A DNA stretch of 64,000 nt from Rana temporaria (GCF_905171775.1 NC_053496.1:181197759-181261758); one strand, 5' to 3'; numbered from the stretch's first letter, positions 21,759 to 32,590 are shown. Numbers and translations: made by a program. The notes: generated from the letters alone by a model not told the origin.

Positions 21759-22428
21759 GTAGAAGGAGATGCGCCAAACGAAGTGCAGTATGCAAAAGTT
21801 TAATTTAAAAATTATGTCATAAACAATAAATTGGTTACTCACGAAACTGAGCAATAACACAGGCAAAATAGGAAAAGGAGCAGGCCCGGTGTCACAGTGT
21901 ATCATCAGCAAATCCGAGGGTTCAAACCGGCAATTCTCAGCAACAAATGCTGGATGTAATCGAAATCCAGGGTCTCAGGAGCCTCGGGGAGCCACAGGAG
22001 AACAGGGAACCGTGGATGCTGCTTCAGAGCAGCGTGCGTTCCAGCGTGGAGCGCAGCATGCCGTCGTTACACCGGAAGTGACGTGGGGAGTCGGGCCAGC
22101 CAATGGGATGACGCGTTTCTCAGCATCCGCTGTTTCATCAGATCCATCCGATGGAAGCAGCATCCACGGTTCCCTGTTCTCCTGTGGCTCCCCGAGGCTC
22201 CTGAGACCCTGGATTTCGATTACATCCAGCATTTGTTGCTGAGAATTGCCGGTTTGAACCCTCGGATTTGCTGATGATACACTGTGACACCGGGCCTGTT
22301 CCTTTTATTATTTTGCCTGTATTATTGCTCAGTTTTGTGAGTAACCAATTTATTGTTTATGACATAATTTTTAAATTAAACTTTTGCATACTGCACTTAG
22401 TTTGGTGCATCTCCTTCTTTTCTACATA
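21759..22428. repeat. Large inverted repeat, ~270-bp arms
   Basis: The left arm (about 21759-22025) and right arm (about 22153-22428) are almost perfect reverse complements: GGATGTAATCGAAATCCAGG pairs with CCTGGATTTCGATTACATCC. A spacer of about 125 bp contains GACGCGTTTCTCAGC and TTTCATCAG. It lies in intron 1 of KZF2. Before it (21165-21758), short GAGGTCTAGTTTTAGAGG repeats are seen and nothing else. Confidence 0.88.
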
Positions 22429-22537
22429 TCTTCCAGAGCTTGCTTCTGCTTCAGGATTGCTGCCGCTAGTGCTTTGGACTATTATTGGACATTCGTTTTT
22501 TCCCAGTACCTTTTTCTAACATGGACCATATGATGAT

Positions 22538-23820
22538 TAGAGGTCGACCGATATATCGGCCGGCCGATATATCGGCCCGATATTCAGTCATTTTGGAGAA
22601 ATCGGCATCGGCCGATTATTATCCAAATGTGGCCGATATTTAGCAGATCTGCATCAGCAGAGTGTGGAGAAGGAAGGAGGAACATGGGGTTCCCCCTCCC
22701 TTCTCCACACTGTCTGCAGAGCAGTGCCGTGTGTGTGAAGGAGAATGGAGCTGTCGGACTGATGTCGGGGTGGGCGGGACCCGGGGTGGGCGGGACTCAG
22801 CTGTCCAACACCAGCCAATGGGATGAGATCATTGGCTGGATAGCTGCTGGGTCCCGCCCACCTCCAACATCACGATGAATCTGAGCTCCTCTCTCTCTCT
22901 GCTCTCACAGTTTCACAGCTAATGTGTGAAACTCTCTCTTCATACAGTTTCACAACTGCTGCAGAGAGAAAGAGGAGCTCAGATTCGTTGCGATGTTGAA
23001 GGTGGGCGGGACCCGGGGTGGGCGGGACTCAGCAGCTATCCAGCCAATGATCTCATCACATTGGCTGGTGGACAGCTGAGCCCCGCCCAACCCGGGTCCC
23101 GCCCACCTTCAACATCGCAATGAATCTGAGCTCCTCTTTCTCTCTGCAGCAGTTGTGAAACTGTATAGAGTTTCACACATTATCCGCTACATTATGTGCT
23201 GTGAAACCTGCCAGTGCCATCTGCTAATGCCAATGCCATCCAGTGCCACCTGCCAATGCCATCCAGTGCCACCTGCCAATGCCACCCAGTGCCATCCAGT
23301 GCCATCTGCCAGTGCCATCCAGTGCCAACTAGTGCCACCTGCCAAGGCCATCCAGTGCCACCTGCCAATTAGTGCCACCTGCCAGTGCCAACCAGTGCCA
23401 TCTGCCAGTGCTAACTATTGCCAATTAGTGCCACCTGCCAGTACCATCCAGTGCCACGTGCCAATTAGTGCCACCTGCCAGTGCCAACCAGTGCCATCTG
23501 CCAGTGCTAATTAGTGCCACCTGCCAGTGCCAATTAGTGCCACCTGCCACTGCCACCGCCACCTTAGTGCCACGTGCCAACCAGTGCCACCTGCCAGTGC
23601 CATTCAGTGCCACCTGCCAATCAGTGCCATCTGATTTTGCCAATTGGTTCCATCCAGTGCAATCTGCCAGTGCCAATTAGCGCCACCTGCCAAAAAATAA
23701 AAAATCGGCCTAAAATATCGGCCGCAAAAATCGGCATCATATATCGGCCATCGGCCGCCCCAAATTCTAAATATCGGCATCGGTATCGGCCAGAGAAAAA
23801 CCCATATCGGTCGACCTCTA
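22538..23820. mobile_element. hAT-type element with internal satellite
   Basis: Ends TAGAGGTCGACCGATAT and ATATCGGTCGACCTCTA are flanked by the 8-bp duplication ATGATGAT (22530-22537 and 23821-23828). The interior has ATCGGCCGATATATCGG motifs, an inverted GGGCGGGACCC segment (about 22770-23110) and a CAGTGCCACCTGCCA minisatellite (23207-23690). No intact transposase. Confidence 0.88.
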
Positions 23821-24326
23821 ATGATGATATGCTATTTATTTTAATTGCTGACCATTTGGCTATGCTCTTCTAATCATGTGCCATCCACCATTTTTTAACA
23901 AGGAATGGGGAGTACCAAAGGGGATAATGGGAAATTCTGAGGTTTGCAGACTGAGGTCTAGTTTTAGAGGAATGGGAGGTACTAGAGAAGATAATGGGAC
24001 CCAGAGGTGTGGAGACTGAGGAAACTGAACTCTTCCCCTGATGCGCCACACCTTTTTTTCCCGTTATCTCCACTGTTACTCCCCACTCCTCTTAAACTAG
24101 AGAGGAAATTTCTGCCTCTATTGTAGACTTGATGTGGAAAGTCTCTACTCTGAATGACAATGAAATGCCAGAACCTCAGATTCTCTGTTTGTTCGACCTG
24201 TGGTCACGCATCTCGTTTAACCATCTCTAGGTGGATAAGCGTATGTTAAAACAAAAGTATCCCATGTCAGTTCTGATTTCACTCTGAATTAGAAACCGGC
24301 CCAGATGGACCTGAAAAAGGTCTCTT

Positions 24327-24327
<1 letters not shown>

Positions 24328-24386
<59 letters not shown>
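24328..24386. repeat. (TA)n microsatellite
   Basis: About 28 TA units in intron 1 of KZF2. Confidence 0.95.
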
Positions 24387-24392
<6 letters not shown>

Positions 24393-24431
24393 AGCAGCTC
24401 TGGATGTACAATAGGATAAATGGCTCTATAC

Positions 24432-24963
24432 TAAGGTGACCAGATTTTTTAAATGAAACCTCGGGACATATTTTTTCTTTACTAGTAATGGCAACAATCA
24501 GCGACTCTCTGCCCGTCGCCGCCCGCCTCACAGTCTTACTCTTCGGGCCCCGGCTACTACTGGATGGGGAGCAGAGGAGGATCTCTCTGCCAGGGAAGGG
24601 AAGGAGATAGGCAGGTGGCTGGCCAGGATTTGAGCCAAGGCAAAAGAACATGCGAGCGAAGCTGAATGGGCATGCGCCCGAAACTGAAGAAATATTCCCT
24701 CTGCTCCGACCAGCACATGATCATCAGAAAGGGGCACAGATAATGGGAAAAATACAACCCCCTATGCTAGTAGGCACGGCGGAGCGGGGGGGGGGGGTGT
24801 ATTTCTAATTTTTTTTTTTTAATTCTGCACTGATTGTCTTTGAAATTGCCCCTGCCCCCTATTAAATCCAATCCGGGGACAAAACCAGGGACAGACTTGG
24901 TCCGGGGACAGTGTCCTCAAACAGGGGACTGTACCCTGAAACTGGGGATGTCTGGTCACCCTA
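24432..24963. mobile_element. hAT-type non-autonomous element (GGTGACCAGA ends)
   Basis: Ends TAAGGTGACCAGA and TCTGGTCACCCTA are flanked by CTCTATAC on both sides (24424-24431, 24964-24971), an 8-bp duplication. It interrupts the intron-1 GGCTCTATA repeat. A relative, itself split by insertions, is at 42683-45021. Confidence 0.8.
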
Positions 24964-25136
24964 CTCTATACTGCATATATATATATTGATAGATAGATAT
25001 AGATAGATATATAGATAGATATATGTGTGTGTATAGCAGCTTCTTCTGGAGATAAAACACATCACAGAAACTATGGAGGAAGAGGACGGACATGACGGGA
25101 GTTACTGGGTGCAAATATAATATAATATCATATTAC

Positions 25137-25223
25137 CTCCTCTGCTGCCAGTTCCAGCAATGTCTCCTCTCTACTTCCTTCAGATTCACCTCTAACCCAG
25201 ATCTTCCTGTCTGTACCTGACAT
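25137..25223 (-). other. KZF2 exon 1 with 29-codon open frame
   Basis: ATG at 25223 opens 29 codons in frame to donor GTAATATGAT, including VRGESEGSREETLLELAAEE. With the CTACAG acceptor of exon 2, the next codon is TGA. It would then be an upstream ORF that ends just before the main start. Transcription of this ATG is not proven. Confidence 0.55.
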
Positions 25224-25310
25224 CACTTCCTGTCTGTCTAAAACCACTTCCTGCCTCTGCCTAGGATCACTTCTTTTCTCTGCTCCACTGACAATACGTA
25301 GCATCGCCTC
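25205..25310 (-). promoter_or_regulatory. KZF2 promoter, ETS/CRE-like
   Basis: On the minus strand, CAGGAAGTGGTTTTAG and CAGGAAGTGATGTCAG provide ETS cores, the second joined to a CRE-like TGATGTCA. The block is conserved with the other loci. Confidence 0.6.
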
Positions 25311-25474
25311 CTTGTGGAGAATATAAAATCTGCAGTTTATGTAGTTTCTAAAAACTTCTTGGTGCGTTCTTCAATTTTATTGTCTATGAACCACCCAGGG
25401 TAAAATCCCCCAAAAAATTGAAAAAAATAAATAAAAATACGTTGTGATTTAAGATTCATGAATTAGTGGACAGT

Positions 25475-25690
25475 ATGTTCAAGAGAGGAGTGTGGGGGTA
25501 TAACAGTGAGCAGTATGTACAGGAGAGGAGTATGGAGGGTATGGCAGTGGGCAGTATGTACAGGAGAGGAGTGTGGAGGGTATGGCAGTGGGCAGAATGT
25601 ACAGGCAAGGAGTATGGAGGGTATGACAGTGAGCAGTATGTACAGGAGAGGAGTGTGGAGAGTTTGACAGTGGGCAGTATGTACTCTGGA
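25475..25690. repeat. 41-bp minisatellite upstream of KZF2 promoter
   Basis: About five units of CAGTATGTACAGGAGAGGAG followed by TGTGGAGGGTATGACAGTGGG, here somewhat diverged. Equivalent arrays precede the KZF3, KZF4 and KZF5 promoters. Confidence 0.9.
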
Positions 25691-25935
25691 ACTAAACCTT
25701 TGGGACTCCCTGAAACTGGACCTTTCGGGACTCCATGGAACTGGACCTTCTGGACTCCATGGAACTGGACCTTCTGGACTCCATGGAACTGGACCTTCTG
25801 GACTCCATGGAACTGGACCTTCTGGACTCCATGGAACTGGACCTTCTGGACTCCCTGGAACTGGACCTTCTGGACTCCCTGAAACTGGACCTTCTGGACT
25901 CCCTGAAACTGGACCTTCTGGACCCCTGGAGCTGG
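25690..25935. repeat. 24-bp minisatellite
   Basis: About ten units of GGAACTGGACCTTCTGGACT plus CCAT/CCCT, period 24 bp. The period is a multiple of three, so it gives repetitive open frames on both strands; none is a credible protein. Confidence 0.92.
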
Positions 25936-26039
25936 ATCCTCTGGACTCTCCATCTCACTAACACTACACCAATAGGATGACTGTCTATGAACTGAGAACA
26001 TTCTATTCTATCATTTAATAAGTATGGTCTATTTTAAAT

Positions 26040-26270
26040 TAAAAAAAGCAGGACTATAAATAGTAAATTCTGGAGATTTCTTGTTTATTTTAGAAACTCA
26101 AAGTAAATAATCAAACTAAATGAAATCTCATAGAATTAAAGCAAAAATTATATCAAAGTTATACATTGGCTGGACCAATGAAAAAAACAGCTACTTCAGT
26201 TTAAAAAAACAAAACAAAAAAACCCAAATGACATGTAGCAGCTAATAGCAACCTAAAAAAAAGTGTTGCC
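26040..26270 (-). other. Conserved 3' module with poly(A) signal (behind KZF3)
   Basis: AATAAA on the minus strand at 26084-26089, then the shared A+T-rich stretch with CTGGACCAATGAAAA and CTAATAGCAACC. It is about 1.2 kb downstream of the KZF3 finger array. Confidence 0.5.
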
Positions 26271-26273
26271 TAA

Positions 26274-26536
26274 ACACTTTGGACAAACCGATCGTGTGTA
26301 CATGGCTGTGTGGAACACCATCGGAGAGAAATCCATGCATGCTCAGAATCGGAAGCATTGAACTTAATTTTTTTCGGCTCGTCGTAGTGTTGTACATCAC
26401 TGCGTTTTGCCACGGTCGGATTTTTGACTAATGGTGTGTAGGCAAGACTGATGAAAGTCAGCTTCATCAGATATCCGATGAAAAAAATCCATCGGATTAG
26501 ATTCCATCAGATATCCGATCGTGTGTACAGGGCTTC
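26274..26536. mobile_element. MITE relative, ACACACGATCG family
   Basis: CCGATCGTGTGTACATGGC near the left and CCGATCGTGTGTACAGGGC at the right lie in the same orientation with a repeated CATCAGATATCCGAT. It is a rearranged copy of the family. Confidence 0.5.
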
Positions 26537-26639
26537 AGTATTCCCATACTTGCGCAGCATTCAGTAATTTGCCCAACCACACCTCACCGAGGAATATGAC
26601 ACTAATGGGATTACAATAAGTTCCTGCGACTCTCATATT

Positions 26640-27290
26640 ACTTCAAAATGGACTCAACCCAACAGGCCTCACTGATAACTAGCCTTTGGCCACAGGAACT
26701 GTAGAAGCAGATCTGATCATTGGAGCCTTCAAAATGGACTCAACCCAACAGACCCCACTGATAACTAGCCTTTGGCCACAGAAACCGTAGAAGCAGATCT
26801 GATCATTGGAGCCTTCAAAATAGATTCAACCCAACAGACCCCACTGATAACTAGGCTTTGGCCACAGGAACTGTAGAAGCAGATCTGATCATTGGAGCCT
26901 TCAAAATGAACTTAACCCAACTGATAATTAGCTTTTGGCCACAGGAACTGTAGAAGAAGATCTGATCATTGGAGCCTTCAAAATGGACTCAACCCAACAG
27001 GACCCACTGATAACTAGCCTTTGGCCACAGGAACTGTAGAAGCAGATCTGATCATTGGAGCCTTCAAAATGGATTCAACCCAGCAGACCCCATTGATAAC
27101 TAGGCTTTGGCGACAGGAACTGTAGGAGCAGATCTGATCATTGGAGCCTTCAAAATGGACTCAACCCAACAGACCCCATTGATAACTAGGCTTTGGCCAC
27201 AGGAACTGTAGGAGCAGATCTGATCATTTGAGCTTTCAAAATGGACTCAACCCAACAGGCCCCACTGATAACTAGCCTTGGGCCAGGCCC
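26640..27290. repeat. 86-bp tandem repeat behind KZF3
   Basis: Seven to eight units contain GATCATTGGAGCCTTCAAAA and ACTAGCCTTTGGCCACAGG. The period is 86 bp with one shorter unit. It lies directly downstream of the decayed KZF3 fingers and is not seen at the other loci. Confidence 0.92.
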
Positions 27291-27475
27291 ATTTATTAAT
27301 TTGTTTTTAAACATTTCCACCCGTGATATACCACCATACTTTTATCAAGAGCTGAATGTAGTAATTTACAACATTCTGGCGAAAAATGTCCTCCTAATTC
27401 TGAATTGTCTTCTTTTGAACAAGTTGTCTTTTCTACACAAAATGTTTACTGCACAATGACCATGAAAAAGGACGC

Positions 27476-27839
27476 TCAACCGTGTGACTTTCTCTGGTGT
27501 TGAAGAAGGTTTGCTTTTGCAGTAAAACATTTCCCACGCGCTGAGCATGGATAAGGACGCTCAACCTTGTGTCTTCTCTCGTGCCTAAGTGGCAGTGAAG
27601 TGTGGATTTTCTGGTGTTGAACCAGCTCTCCTTTTGTAGTGAAACATTTCTTGCACTCTAAAAACGAAAAAGGACACTCACCCCTGGGACTTCTCTGGTG
27701 TTGAACAGGGTTTCCTTTGTCAGTGAAACATTTCCCACACTCAGACAGAGCATGAATCAGGATGTTCACCCGAGTGGTGTTGAAGAAGCTCTCCTTTGGC
27801 AATGAAAGATTTCCCGCACTCTGAACATGAGAAAGGATG
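27476..27839 (-). pseudogene. KZF3 decayed C-terminal finger array
   Basis: Finger sequence continues past the in-frame TAG, then is broken. About one and a half fingers are missing near 27775 (a frameshift against KZF4). A second gap removes most of a finger near 27590. An extra base gives the ending HQRKSHG and a stop at about 27476, shared with KZF4. Past that stop a worn copy of the ancestral last finger (K-R-Q-L-V-Q) remains to about 27380. Confidence 0.8.
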
Positions 27840-28762
27840 CTAACCCGTGTGACTTTTCTGGTGTTTTTGAAGGCCCACTTTCCGGGTGAAACATTTCCCG
27901 CATTCTGGACAGGAATAAGGACACTCCCCTTTGTGACTTTTCTGGTGTCTAAGAAGGTTTCGGTTTGCAGTGAAACATTTCCCGCACTCTGAACATGAAT
28001 AAGGACGCTCGCCCGTGTGACTTCTGTGATGCCGAAGAAGTTCTCCTTTTGTAGTGAAAGATTTCCCACACTCTGAACATGAGAAAGGACGCAAACCCGT
28101 GTGAATTCTCTGGTGTTGAAGGAGGTTTCCCCTTTGACTAAAACATTTCCCGCACTCTGAACATGAAAAAGGACGCTCACCAGTGTGAATTCTCTGGTGC
28201 AGAAGAAGGTTTACTCTATCAGTGAAACATTTCCCGCACTCCGTGCATAAATAAGGACGCTCACCTGTGTGACTTCTCTGGTGTCTTAGGAGATTTCCTT
28301 GAACAGTGAAACATTTCCCACACACTGAGCATGAAAAAGGACTCACACCTGTGTGAACTATCTGGTGTATAAGGAGGCTTCCTTTCTGTGTGAAACCTTT
28401 CCCGCACTCTGAACATGAATGAGGACGGTCAGTCTTTTGACTTCTCTGGTGCATAAGAGGATCTCTCTTTTCATTGGATGAATGCATTCCTGTGTGAACT
28501 CCGTCATAGCTTGAAGAACATTCCTTGGAATTAGTCTGAGATTCTAGATGTATTTCTGGAGTAATAGAAGGTGATTTATGAGAAGGTTCCTCAGGATTAG
28601 AGAGGTCCATTGATCTCGATTGGTGAGGTCTGTGATGTCTATTATGAGTAATAAGATTTACTTCTGGAGGATGTTGTGTGATGACTTTATCTTCTGCATT
28701 ATAATCTGGAGATAACATATAATGTCCCTCAGAGGTATTCCGGTTTTGTGCACAGTGTTCAT
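27840..28762 (-). CDS. KZF3 zinc-finger exon, truncated (7 fingers)
   Basis: Acceptor CCCGACAG; linker DEHCAQNRNTSEGHY. Seven intact C2H2 fingers with recognition residues QGSI, VGNR, DVNL, QGNQ, TGER, ARNR, RVGK, then HTG and a TAG where KZF4 reads HTGDRPF. If the KRAB exon at 30410-30533 splices straight here, the phases match and a 561-aa protein is predicted. No spacer or acidic exon is seen in between. It is a close paralogue of KZF4. It could be a shortened functional protein or a pseudogene; the changed start and the decayed tail favour decay. Confidence 0.75.
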
Positions 28763-28989
28763 CTGTCGGGAAGTATATAGAGAAAAGTGATGAGTATATT
28801 TTATGTCTTACAATCAGGAGTCATACTTGATGGTACAGCAATCAAAAGTTTTGCAGAACTCCGGCATGGAATTGGGAGCAATTATACCACCAAACTACGA
28901 GTCCAAACCAGATAAACAATACAGAACACCCAAACTACACCGGGTAATAGAGTTTGTACAATAATTACATTGGAGCTGATAGAACGGAG

Positions 28990-30360
28990 GTGGACCTTTC
29001 ATATGGTGTACAGTATCTCCTCCTCATTTGTTGGGAACATGACGTTATATTGAGGAATGGAGATGGACCTTTCATATGGTGTACAGTATCTCCTCCTCAT
29101 TTGTTGGGAACATGACGTTATATTGAGGAATGGAGATGGACCTTTCATATGGTGTAAAGTATCTCCTCCTCATTTGTTGGGAACATGACGTAATATTGAG
29201 GAATGGAGATGGACCTTTCATATGGTGTACAGTATCTCCTCCTCATTTGTTGGGAACATGACGTTATATTGAGGAATAGACATGTGCACACTGAAATATT
29301 TTGTTTACGAATTTCGTTTTCGTTTGAAAAATAAATGTATTTAGTTACTCCCGGAAAAAAAAATGCATTCATCCGAAAATCTAAATAAATTAAGGTCGAA
29401 TCTGTCAATTGAAGGCTTATAATGTCTGTCGAATGTTCCAAGAAGATTAGACGAAGCAGCTAAACTGTACGACACCGCAATCGTACATTTCTGGTCAAAT
29501 GCTCCGCCCACAAGCTATAGTAGAATTCTAATGTTGTATGACACTGGTAATAATTATATGTATAAATTATTATTACTAGTCAACCGACTCTTTTCTCTCT
29601 ATGTCGAATCTTTTCTCTCTATGTCGAATCATCATGTCTCTATAATGTCTAATCTTTTCTCTCTATGTCGACTCTTCTCTCTATGTCGACTCTTCATGTC
29701 TCTATAATGTTGAATCTTTTCTCTCTATGTTGAATCTTCATGTCTCTATAATGTCGAATATTTTCTCTCTATGTCTAATCTTTTCTCTCTATGTCGACTC
29801 TTTTCTCTCTATGTCGAATCTTCATTTCTCTATAATGTTGAATCTTTTCTTTCTATGTCAAATAATCATGGACTAATAGAGTTAGGTTAGGCACATTCAA
29901 CCGCAAATTCGATAGACACAGATCGCTATTGTCACCGTCATGTCGAATCTATATCAAACTGTTGTCGCAACAAAATGAAAATAAAGCATTTTTTAGGTCG
30001 GATCTTTCGGACTCTGCACATTCGTTATCGTTTGTTAAAACGAACGCGAAAATCCCAGAAATTCAGATGAAAATGCATTCGGACATAAACAAATGCACAT
30101 GTCTATTGAGGAATGGAGATGGACCTTTCATATGGTGTACAGTATCTCCACCTCATTTGTTGGGAACATGACGTTATATTGAGGAATGGAGATGGACCTT
30201 TTATATGGTGTACAGTATCTCCTCCTCATTTGTTGGGAACGTGACGTTATATTGAGGAATGGAGATGGACCTTTCATATGGTGTAGAGTATCTTCTCCTC
30301 ATTTGTTGGGAACGTGACGTTATATTGAGGTAAGTAAATGGACCTTTCATATGGTATACA
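28990..30360. repeat. 73-bp minisatellite of KZF3 (split)
   Basis: Units at 28990-29276 and 30106-30360 belong to one array interrupted by the hAT-type element at 29277-30105. The array runs to within about 50 bp of the KRAB donor. Confidence 0.93.
29277..30105. mobile_element. hAT-type element inserted in the minisatellite
   Basis: Ends TAGACATGTGCA and TGCACATGTCTA are flanked by TTGAGGAA on both sides (29269-29276, 30106-30113). Intact neighbouring units show the unduplicated site. The interior carries a TCTTTTCTCTCTATGTCGA tandem repeat (about 29590-29870). 829 bp, no transposase. Confidence 0.9.
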
Positions 30361-30409
30361 GTATCTCCCTCTCTGTATTCCTTTCCTTTAAAATAAACTC
30401 TTCTCTTAC

Positions 30410-30533
30410 CCGGTGATGTGAGGGGCGGCTGATTCTCCATCATGATGTCCTTGTAGAGATCCTTGTGTCCTTCTAAATACTCCCACTCCTCCATGGAGAA
30501 ATAGACAGTGACATCCTGACACCTTATAGGAAC
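30410..30533 (-). CDS. KZF3 second KRAB A-box exon
   Basis: 124 nt, phase 0 in and 1 out, like the KRAB exon of KZF1. It encodes VTVYFSMEEWEYLEG, then LYKDIMMEN. The D-V before M is D-I, a change at a position conserved in the other copies. Confidence 0.87.
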
Positions 30534-30619
30534 CTGACACACACAATGATACAGTCACCATCCAGACACCCCCCTTGTCTGTTACTGGATAATATCCCAG
30601 AATTCCTGGCAACGCTCAC

Positions 30620-30805
30620 CTCTCGTGTCAGCAGCTCCATCATCTTCTTGGTGAGCTCTAGAATTTTTTGCTCATCTTGTATCTCAGGCATCAAAGTAGA
30701 AGGCTCAGTAATGGGCCTCAGGCTGTTGCTCAACTTCGGTGACAAACGGTGATCTCTCCTCGTCGTGTTATGGTCTGCAGAAGGCCTCTTCTCTATTATA
30801 CATTC
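30620..30805 (-). CDS. KZF3 ECIIEK exon
   Basis: 186 nt, 62 codons, phase 0. It starts ECIIEKRPSADHNTTRRD and ends KILELTKKMMELLTRE. It shares its helical end with exon 3. It lies between the two KRAB exons and is found only in KZF3 and KZF4. Confidence 0.82.
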
Positions 30806-30900
30806 CTGTGCAATAAAATAATAAATATGAAAATTCTAAAATCCCCCCACATCTTTGGTCCTCAAAGATGAAAGTGAGGCTACATCCCCGCATTTCTCAC

Positions 30901-31104
30901 CTGACCAATCAGCAGCTCAAGAATCTTTAGAATGAGGTTCAATATATTCTTTCTCAAGTGAAATATTTTCTTTCCAGTTATAAGATCACTGAGTTTCTGA
31001 TGATTGTCCATCATGACGTCCTTGTAGAGATCCTTGTGTCCTTCTAAATACTCCCACTCCTCCATGGAGAGATAGACAGTGACATCCTGACACCTTATAG
31101 GAAC
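30901..31104 (-). CDS. KZF3 first KRAB exon, fused to a helix
   Basis: 204 nt, 68 codons, phase 0 at both ends. A KRAB A-box (VTVYLSMEEWEYLEG, then DVMMDN) continues into HQKLSDLITGKKIFHLRKN and ILELLIGQ. Y-L-S replaces Y-F-S, losing a core aromatic. Confidence 0.83.
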
Positions 31105-31190
31105 CTGACACACACAATGATACAGTCACCATCCAGACACACCCCTTGTCTGTTACTGGATAATGTCCCAGAATTCCCCTCACCGCTCAC

Positions 31191-31361
31191 CTCTTCTGTC
31201 AGCAGCTCCATCATCTTCTTGGTGACTTCTAGAATCTTCTTGGCACTGTTTACCCCTGTTGTCAGGCAGTAAGGTGGAGGCACTGTGATGGGTGATGTCC
31301 TGTGAAGGCAGTTGCTGGGTGTGAATGGTGCACCAGATATTTTTCTCACGAGTTTAGAATC
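31191..31361 (-). CDS. KZF3 exon 3
   Basis: 171 nt, phase 0. It starts DSKLVRKISGAPFTPSN and ends KKILEVTKKMMELLTEE at GTGAGCGG. TEE replaces the usual TGE. Confidence 0.82.
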
Positions 31362-31466
31362 CTGAGAAACAGAAATAAAAATTATCACTACAGATTTTCC
31401 AGAATCCTCCTCACCTCTGCAATAAGATACGAGTGATGTCATGTGACCTCCCAGAATCCTCCTCAC

Positions 31467-31544
31467 CTCTCCGGTCAGCAGGTAGATGATCTCCAGGGTG
31501 AGGTCCAATATCCTCTCGGTATTGTGAAGTAGGCCCTCATACAT
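31467..31544 (-). CDS. KZF3 exon 2 with altered start
   Basis: The ancestral ATG position reads ATT (CACATTACC against CACATGACC in KZF4). After a small deletion an ATG at 31544 is in frame with TERILDLTLEIIYLLTGE, giving 26 codons instead of 32. Start use here is inference. Confidence 0.65.
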
Positions 31545-31670
31545 TCCTAGTGGTAATGTGACCTATACAGGACACTCCTTTCTATAGATATAAAAAAGCT
31601 GAAAATTATCTGGACTCTACTGGGATCATTTACTTCTGCACAAAGTCCTTCATTACTTCTGACATCTTAA

Positions 31671-32098
31671 GCCTCTTACACACGATCGGACTTCCAACCA
31701 CCTTTTCCGTGGATTTCTGTCTGTCCGTGAACTTGGTATGCATACACACGGCAGGACTTTTTCAGCCAACAAACACGAACGTAGTGACATAATTGACATA
31801 CTACGTGGTTTTTCTGCTTTTTAGTGCCACCCTTTGGGCAACTTCTGCTATTGCTGGTTGATCTTTAGCATTGGTTCTGAGCATGCGTGTTTGTACTCCG
31901 ATGGACTTTTGTACACACGATCGGATTTTGCTCCATCAGACTTGTGTTGCCCGGAAAGTTTGTCTGTTTGCACAGCGAACATTTGTCCAAATGAAAACCG
32001 AAAAACTTTGTCCGATGGAGCGTGCACACAGATTTTCGTCAAAAACAGGTCCGTTGGAGGTCTGTTGTCAAAAAGTCAGATCCTGTGTATGGGTCTTT
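31671..32098. mobile_element. MITE relative, ACACACGATCG family, in intron 1 of KZF3
   Basis: The left end CTTACACACGATCGGACTTCC and internal TTGTACACACGATCGG lead to a right end with TCCTGTGTATGGG. Degenerate inverted repeats, no transposase. Confidence 0.55.
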
Positions 32099-32179
32099 AC
32101 GCTTACAGACATTGTGTATCAATGCAACTGGAACAAATCACAAGATTCTATCTAATAAGCAACTCTAACCAACATGTTT

Positions 32180-32590
32180 TATACAGTATATTAGTTGCAT
32201 CTGGTCTATAAACCAGAGGCTCTGGATGGACAGTTGGATAAATAGTTCTATATTTAGGATGTATCTGGTCTATAAACCAGAGGCTCTGGATGGATAGTTG
32301 GATAAATGGCTCTATATTTAGGATGTATCCGCTCTAGAAACCAGAGGCTCTGGATGGACAGTTGGATAAATGGCTCTATATTTAGGATGTATCTGGTCTA
32401 TAAACCAGAGGCTCTGGATGGACAGTTGGATAAATGGCTCTATATTTAGGATGTATCCGCTCTAGAAACCAGAGGCTCTGGATGGACAGTTGGATAAATG
32501 GCTCTATATTTAGGATGTATCCGGTCTATAAACTAGAGGCTCTGGATGGACAGTCGGATAAATGGCTCTATATTTAGGATTTATCTGGAC
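32180..32590. repeat. ~63-bp tandem repeat in intron 1 of KZF3
   Basis: Six to seven units of the KZF1 intron-1 repeat, with AGGATGTATCTGGTCTATAA and CCAGAGGCTCTGGATGG. Confidence 0.93.

Noticed and set aside
21889..22242. 117-codon frame in the inverted repeat
   Set aside because: Open frames appear on both strands because of the palindrome; no domain and no splice context.
23155..23873. CRISPR-like array of CAGTGCCACCTGCCA repeats
   Set aside because: Units are variable and contiguous without regular spacers, lie inside a hAT-type element, and the DNA is vertebrate.
25456..26001. 181-codon minus frame with G-V-Q-K-V-Q-F repeats
   Set aside because: Crosses the boundary of two unrelated minisatellites, so it cannot be one conserved gene.
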